DNA of 64,000 nt from Megalonaias nervosa. Lineage: Eukaryota; Mollusca; Bivalvia; Unionida; Unionidae. The position numbers and the translations under genes were made by a program. Under the pieces are notes generated by a model. It saw only the letters and a list, made by a program, of their open reading frames with translations. It ran no database searches and had not been told where the DNA came from. Each line of letters begins with the position of its first letter. Within the stretch, counting starts at the first letter, position 1. The stretch spans positions 45,158-109,157 of the forward strand of contig JAECUM010012867.1 of NCBI GenBank assembly GCA_016617855.1. The letters are read 5' to 3'. Positions 60,345 to 64,000 of the stretch are shown one piece after another.

Positions 60345-63300
60345 ATTCCTGACCACTTGAAAGGGTATTTAGAAACTCTGGCCCATCTTCTTTTCACCCA
60401 CTTGAAAAGGGCATTTCCTAATTATTGTGGACATCTGAAAAACAGCAATTTCTGCCCCACTTGATGTAGGAGAAAAGTTACCCCATGCTATCAATCTCTC
60501 CTGCATCAAAAGCAACTTCCTGACCAGAGTCTGCTCTTATCTTCTCACCCGCTTAAAAGGGCATTTAGAAACTCTGTCCCATCTTCTTCTCGCCCACTTG
60601 AAAAGGGTATTTCCTAATCATTGTGGACATCTGAAAATGAACAATTTCTCCTCAACTTGATGTAGGGGACAAGTTATCATTGGTATCCATCTCTCCTGCT
60701 TGACAAGGGACTTCCTGACCAGAGTCTGCCCTTACCTTCTATCCCGCTTGAAAGGGCATTTAGAAACTCTGGCCCATCTTCTTCTGGCCCGCTTGAAAAG
60801 AGCATTTCCTAATATTTGTCGACATCTGAAAAAAGAACAATTTCTCCCTCACCTCATGTAGGGGAAAAGTTACCGTTGGTATCCGTCTCTCCTGGTTGAT
60901 AAGTTACTTCCTGACCAGAGTCTGCCCTCATCTTCTTGCCAACTTCAAAAGGTATTAAAAAACTCTGGCCCATCTTCTTCTCGCCTGCTTGAAAAGGGCA
61001 TTTCCTAATTGTTGTGGACATCTGAAAATGAACAATTTCTCCCCCACCTGATGTAGGGGAAAGGTTACCCATGGTATCCGTCTCTCTTGCTTGACAAGGG
61101 ACTTCCTGACAAGAGTCTGCCCTTTTCTTCTCACCCGCTTGAAAGGACATTTAGAAACTCTGGCACATCTTCTTCTTGCCTGCTTGAAAAGGGCATTTCC
61201 TATGCTCTGTGGACGTCTGAAAATGAACAATTTCTCTGATGTAGGGAAAAAGTTACCGTTAGTATCCGTCTCTCCTGCTTGACAAGGGAGTTCGTGAGCA
61301 GAGGCTGCCTTTATCTTCTCGCCTGCTTGAAAAGGGCATTTCCTAGTCATTTTGGACGCCTGAAGGTAACAATTTCTCCACCAATTGACGTAGGGGAAAG
61401 GTTACAGCTGGTATCCGTCTCTCTTGCCTGACAAGGGACTTCATGACCAGAGTCTGCCCTTATCTTCTCGCCCGCTTGAAAGGGCATTTAGAAACTCTGG
61501 CCCATCTCGCCCGCTTGAGAAGGGCATTTCCTAATCATTGTGGACATCTGAAAGTGAGCAATTTCTACCCCACCTGATGTAGGGGAAACTTTACCGTAGG
61601 TATGACAAGGGACATCTTGACCGGAGGCTGCCCTTATCTCCTTGCCCGCTTGAAAGGGCATTTCGAAACTCTTGGTGCAACTACTTCTCGCCCGCAAGAA
61701 AAGGGGATTTCCCAATCATTGTGGACATCTGAAAAGAATCTCTTCTCCACTTAATATAGGGGAAAGGTTACCGTTTGTATCCGTTGCACCTTCTTTAGAA
61801 GTTACTTCATGACCAGAGTCTGCCCTTACCTTCTCACCTACTTGAAGGGGCATTGAGAAACTCTGGCCCATCTTCTCGCCTGCTTGAAAAGGACATTTCC
61901 TAATCATTGTGGACATCTGAAAAAGTACAATCTCTCCCTCTACCTGATGTAGGGGAAAGGATTACCCATGGTACCCGTCTCTCTTGCTTGACAAGGGACT
62001 TCCTGACCAGAGTCTGCCCTTATCTTCTCGCCTGCTTGAAAGGGCATTTAGAAACTCTTGATGCATCTTCTTCTCGCCCGCTTGAAAAGGGGATTTCAAT
62101 CATTGTGGACATCTGAAAAGAATCTCTGCTCCACTTCAAGTAAGGGAAAGGTTACTGTTTGTATCCGTTGCTCCTGCTTGACAAGTTACTTCATGACCAG
62201 AGTCTGCCCTTTCCTTCTCGCCCACTTGAAAGGGCATTGAGAAACTCTGGCCCATCTTCTCGCCTGCTTGAAAAGGGCATTTCCTAATCACTGTGGGCAT
62301 CTGAAAAAGGACAATCTCTCCCCCCACCTGATGTAGGGGAAAGGATTACCCATGGTATCCATCTCTCTTGCTTGACAAGGGACTTCCTGACCAGAGTCTG
62401 CCCTTATCTTCTCGCCCGCTTGAAACGGGCATTTCCTATTCTCTGTGGACATCTGAAAATGAACAATTTCTCTCCAACCTGAGGTAGGGAGAAAGTTACG
62501 GTTGATATCCGTCTCTCCTGCTTGACAAGGGAGTTCGTGAGCAGAGGCTGCCTTTGTCTTCTCGCCCGCTTCAAAGGGGATGTAGAAACTCTGGCCCATC
62601 TTCTCGCTCGCTTGAAAAGGGCATTTCCTACTCAATTGTGGACGTCTGAAAGTAACAAATTCTCCCCCAATTGACGTAGGGGAAAGGTTACCGCTAGTAT
62701 CGGTCTCTTCTGCCTGACAATGGACTTCCTGACCAGAGTCTGCCCATATCTTCTCGCCCGCTTGAAAGGGCATTTAGAAACTCTGGCCCATCTCGCCCGC
62801 TTGAGAAGGGCATTTCCTAATCATTGTGGACATCTGACAGTGAGCAATTCCTACCCCACCCGATGTAGGGGAAACTTCACCGTAGGTAAACGTCTCCTGC
62901 ATGACAAGGGACATCTTGACCGGAGTCTGCCCTTATCTTCTCGCCCGCTTGAAAAGGCATTTCGAAACTCTTGGTGCATCGTCTTCTCGACCACATGAAA
63001 AGGGGATTTTCTAATCATTGTGGACATCTGAAAAGAATCTCTCCTCCACTTAATATAGGGGAAAGGTTACCATTTGTATCCGTCTCTCCTGCTTGAGAAG
63101 TTACTTCATGACCAGAATCTGCCCTTACCTTCTATCCCGCTTGAAAGGGCATTGAGAAACTCTGGCCCATCTTCTTCTCGCCTGCTTGAAAAGGGCATTT
63201 CCTAATCATTGTGGACATCTGAAAAAGAAGAATTTCTCCCCCACCTGATGTAGGGGAAGGTTACCCATGGTATCCGTCTCTCTTGCTTGACAAGGGACTT

Positions 63301-64000
63301 CCTGACCAGAGTCTGCCCTTATCTTCTCGCCCGCTTGAAAGGGCATTTTGAAACTCTGGCCCATCTTCTTCTCGCCCGCTTGAGAAGAGCATTTCCTAAT
63401 CAATGGACATCTGAAAAAGAACAATTTCTCCCCCAACTTGATGTAGGGGAACAGTAAACGTTGGTATCCGTGTCTGCTGCCTGAAAGGGACTTCCTAACC
63501 AGAGTCTGCCCTTATCTTCTCGCCCGCTTGAAAGGGCATTTTGAAACTCTGGTCCATCTTCTTCTCGCCCGCTTGAAAAGGGCATTTCCTATTCTCTGTG
63601 GACATCTGAAAATGAAGATTTTCTCCCCCACCTGACGTAGGGAAAAAGTTACCGTTAGTATCCGTCTCTCTTGCTTCACAAGGGAGTTCGTGAGCAGAGG
63701 CTGCCTTTATCTTCTCGCCAGCATCAAAGGGGATGTAGAAACTCTGGCCCATCTTCTCGCTCGCTTGAAAAGGGCATTTCCTAGTCATTGTGGACGTCTG
63801 AAGGTAACAATTTCTCCGCCAATTGACGTAGGGGAAAGGTTACCGCTGCTATCCGTCTCTCCTGCCTGACAAGGGACTTCCTGACCAGAGTCTGCCCTTA
63901 TCTTCTCGCCCGCTTGAAAGGGCATTTAGAAACTCTGGCCCATCTCGCCCGCTTGAGAAGGGCATTTCCTAATCATTGTAGACATCTGAAAGTGAGCAAT
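60345..64000. repeat. Satellite of about 190-195 bp with internal duplication, running off the window
   Basis: About 19 units. Landmark 'gaccagagtctgccctt' at 60527, 60722, 60918, 61113, 61301, 61450, 61624, 61816, 62010 and 62200 gives spacings of mostly 188-196 bp (149 and 174 where a sub-unit was lost). Each unit has two related 45-50-bp sub-units built on 'ttctcgcccgcttgaaa(a)gggcattt'. GC content is clearly above the surroundings. The 195-bp length (65 codons) leaves minus-strand frames partly open (CPFQAGEK repeated), but stops recur in most units. Confidence 0.93.

Noticed and set aside
60075..60356. 93-codon minus-strand frame
   Set aside because: Driven by the (TG)n(GA)n microsatellite (Ser-Leu and Thr-His runs).

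Overview
This is a eukaryotic, AT-rich, gene-poor window from an invertebrate, most probably a mollusc. I base that on standard GT-AG introns, metazoan transposon families (hAT, L2-type LINE, tRNA-derived SINEs ending in a GGCGTTAAA-type tail) and a dispersed TGACCTTGACCTTTGACC-rich repeat that I associate with mollusc genomes. The taxon is an inference from repeat character, not from a marker gene.

One host gene is clearly readable: MRPS18B (mitochondrial ribosomal small-subunit protein mS40), on the plus strand. Five exons (27072-27228, 37566-37660, 54633-54704, 55257-55383, 55755-55849) join with consistent phases and GT-AG boundaries and match the family. A sixth, first exon at 20698-20763 is a good candidate: 22 codons that read like a mitochondrial presequence, ending at a phase-0 donor. 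The gene then spans about 35 kb and encodes about 203 residues, with an AATAAA at 55951. Almost everything else right of 20.7 kb is intron or 3' flank filled with repeats.

Layout. 1-19 kb: no recognisable exon; several old, degenerate tandem/dispersed families (1.25-2.07, 4.43-5.36, 9.3-9.83, 10.9-12.25, 13.3-14.5, 15.95-17.72 kb), one full-length SINE with target-site duplication (11146-11391), a SINE-like tRNA head (665-768) and a perfect 72-bp duplication. 19.3-20.9 kb: three TGACGTCA palindromes around the candidate first exon. Intron 1 (20.76-27.07 kb): a minus-strand LINE fragment (zinc-knuckle C-terminus), a 37-bp array, 30-bp and about 28-bp arrays. Intron 2 (27.23-37.57 kb): a 1.6-kb TIR element (29171-30778), a dispersed repeat shared with intron 1, a 51-bp minisatellite and a 1.75-kb 28/36-bp array. 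Intron 3 (37.66-54.63 kb): a decayed 4.6-kb hAT transposon (38631-43247) whose own intron was invaded by a second 1.1-kb TIR element containing a frameshifted BED-type finger and an 80-nt hairpin; a 4.2-kb 38-bp satellite directly beside it; an L2-type LINE whose ATT tail was split by a 915-bp solo LTR; and a 74-bp array invaded by a SINE. Downstream: a 1.85-kb composite satellite (56.7-58.56 kb) and a satellite of roughly 190 bp (60.35-64.0 kb) that runs off the window.

I found no convincing new enzymatic or defence system. The most interesting structures are the nested transposon histories, the tandem duplication that broke the hAT transposase frame, the hairpin, and the density of independent satellites inside one housekeeping gene.
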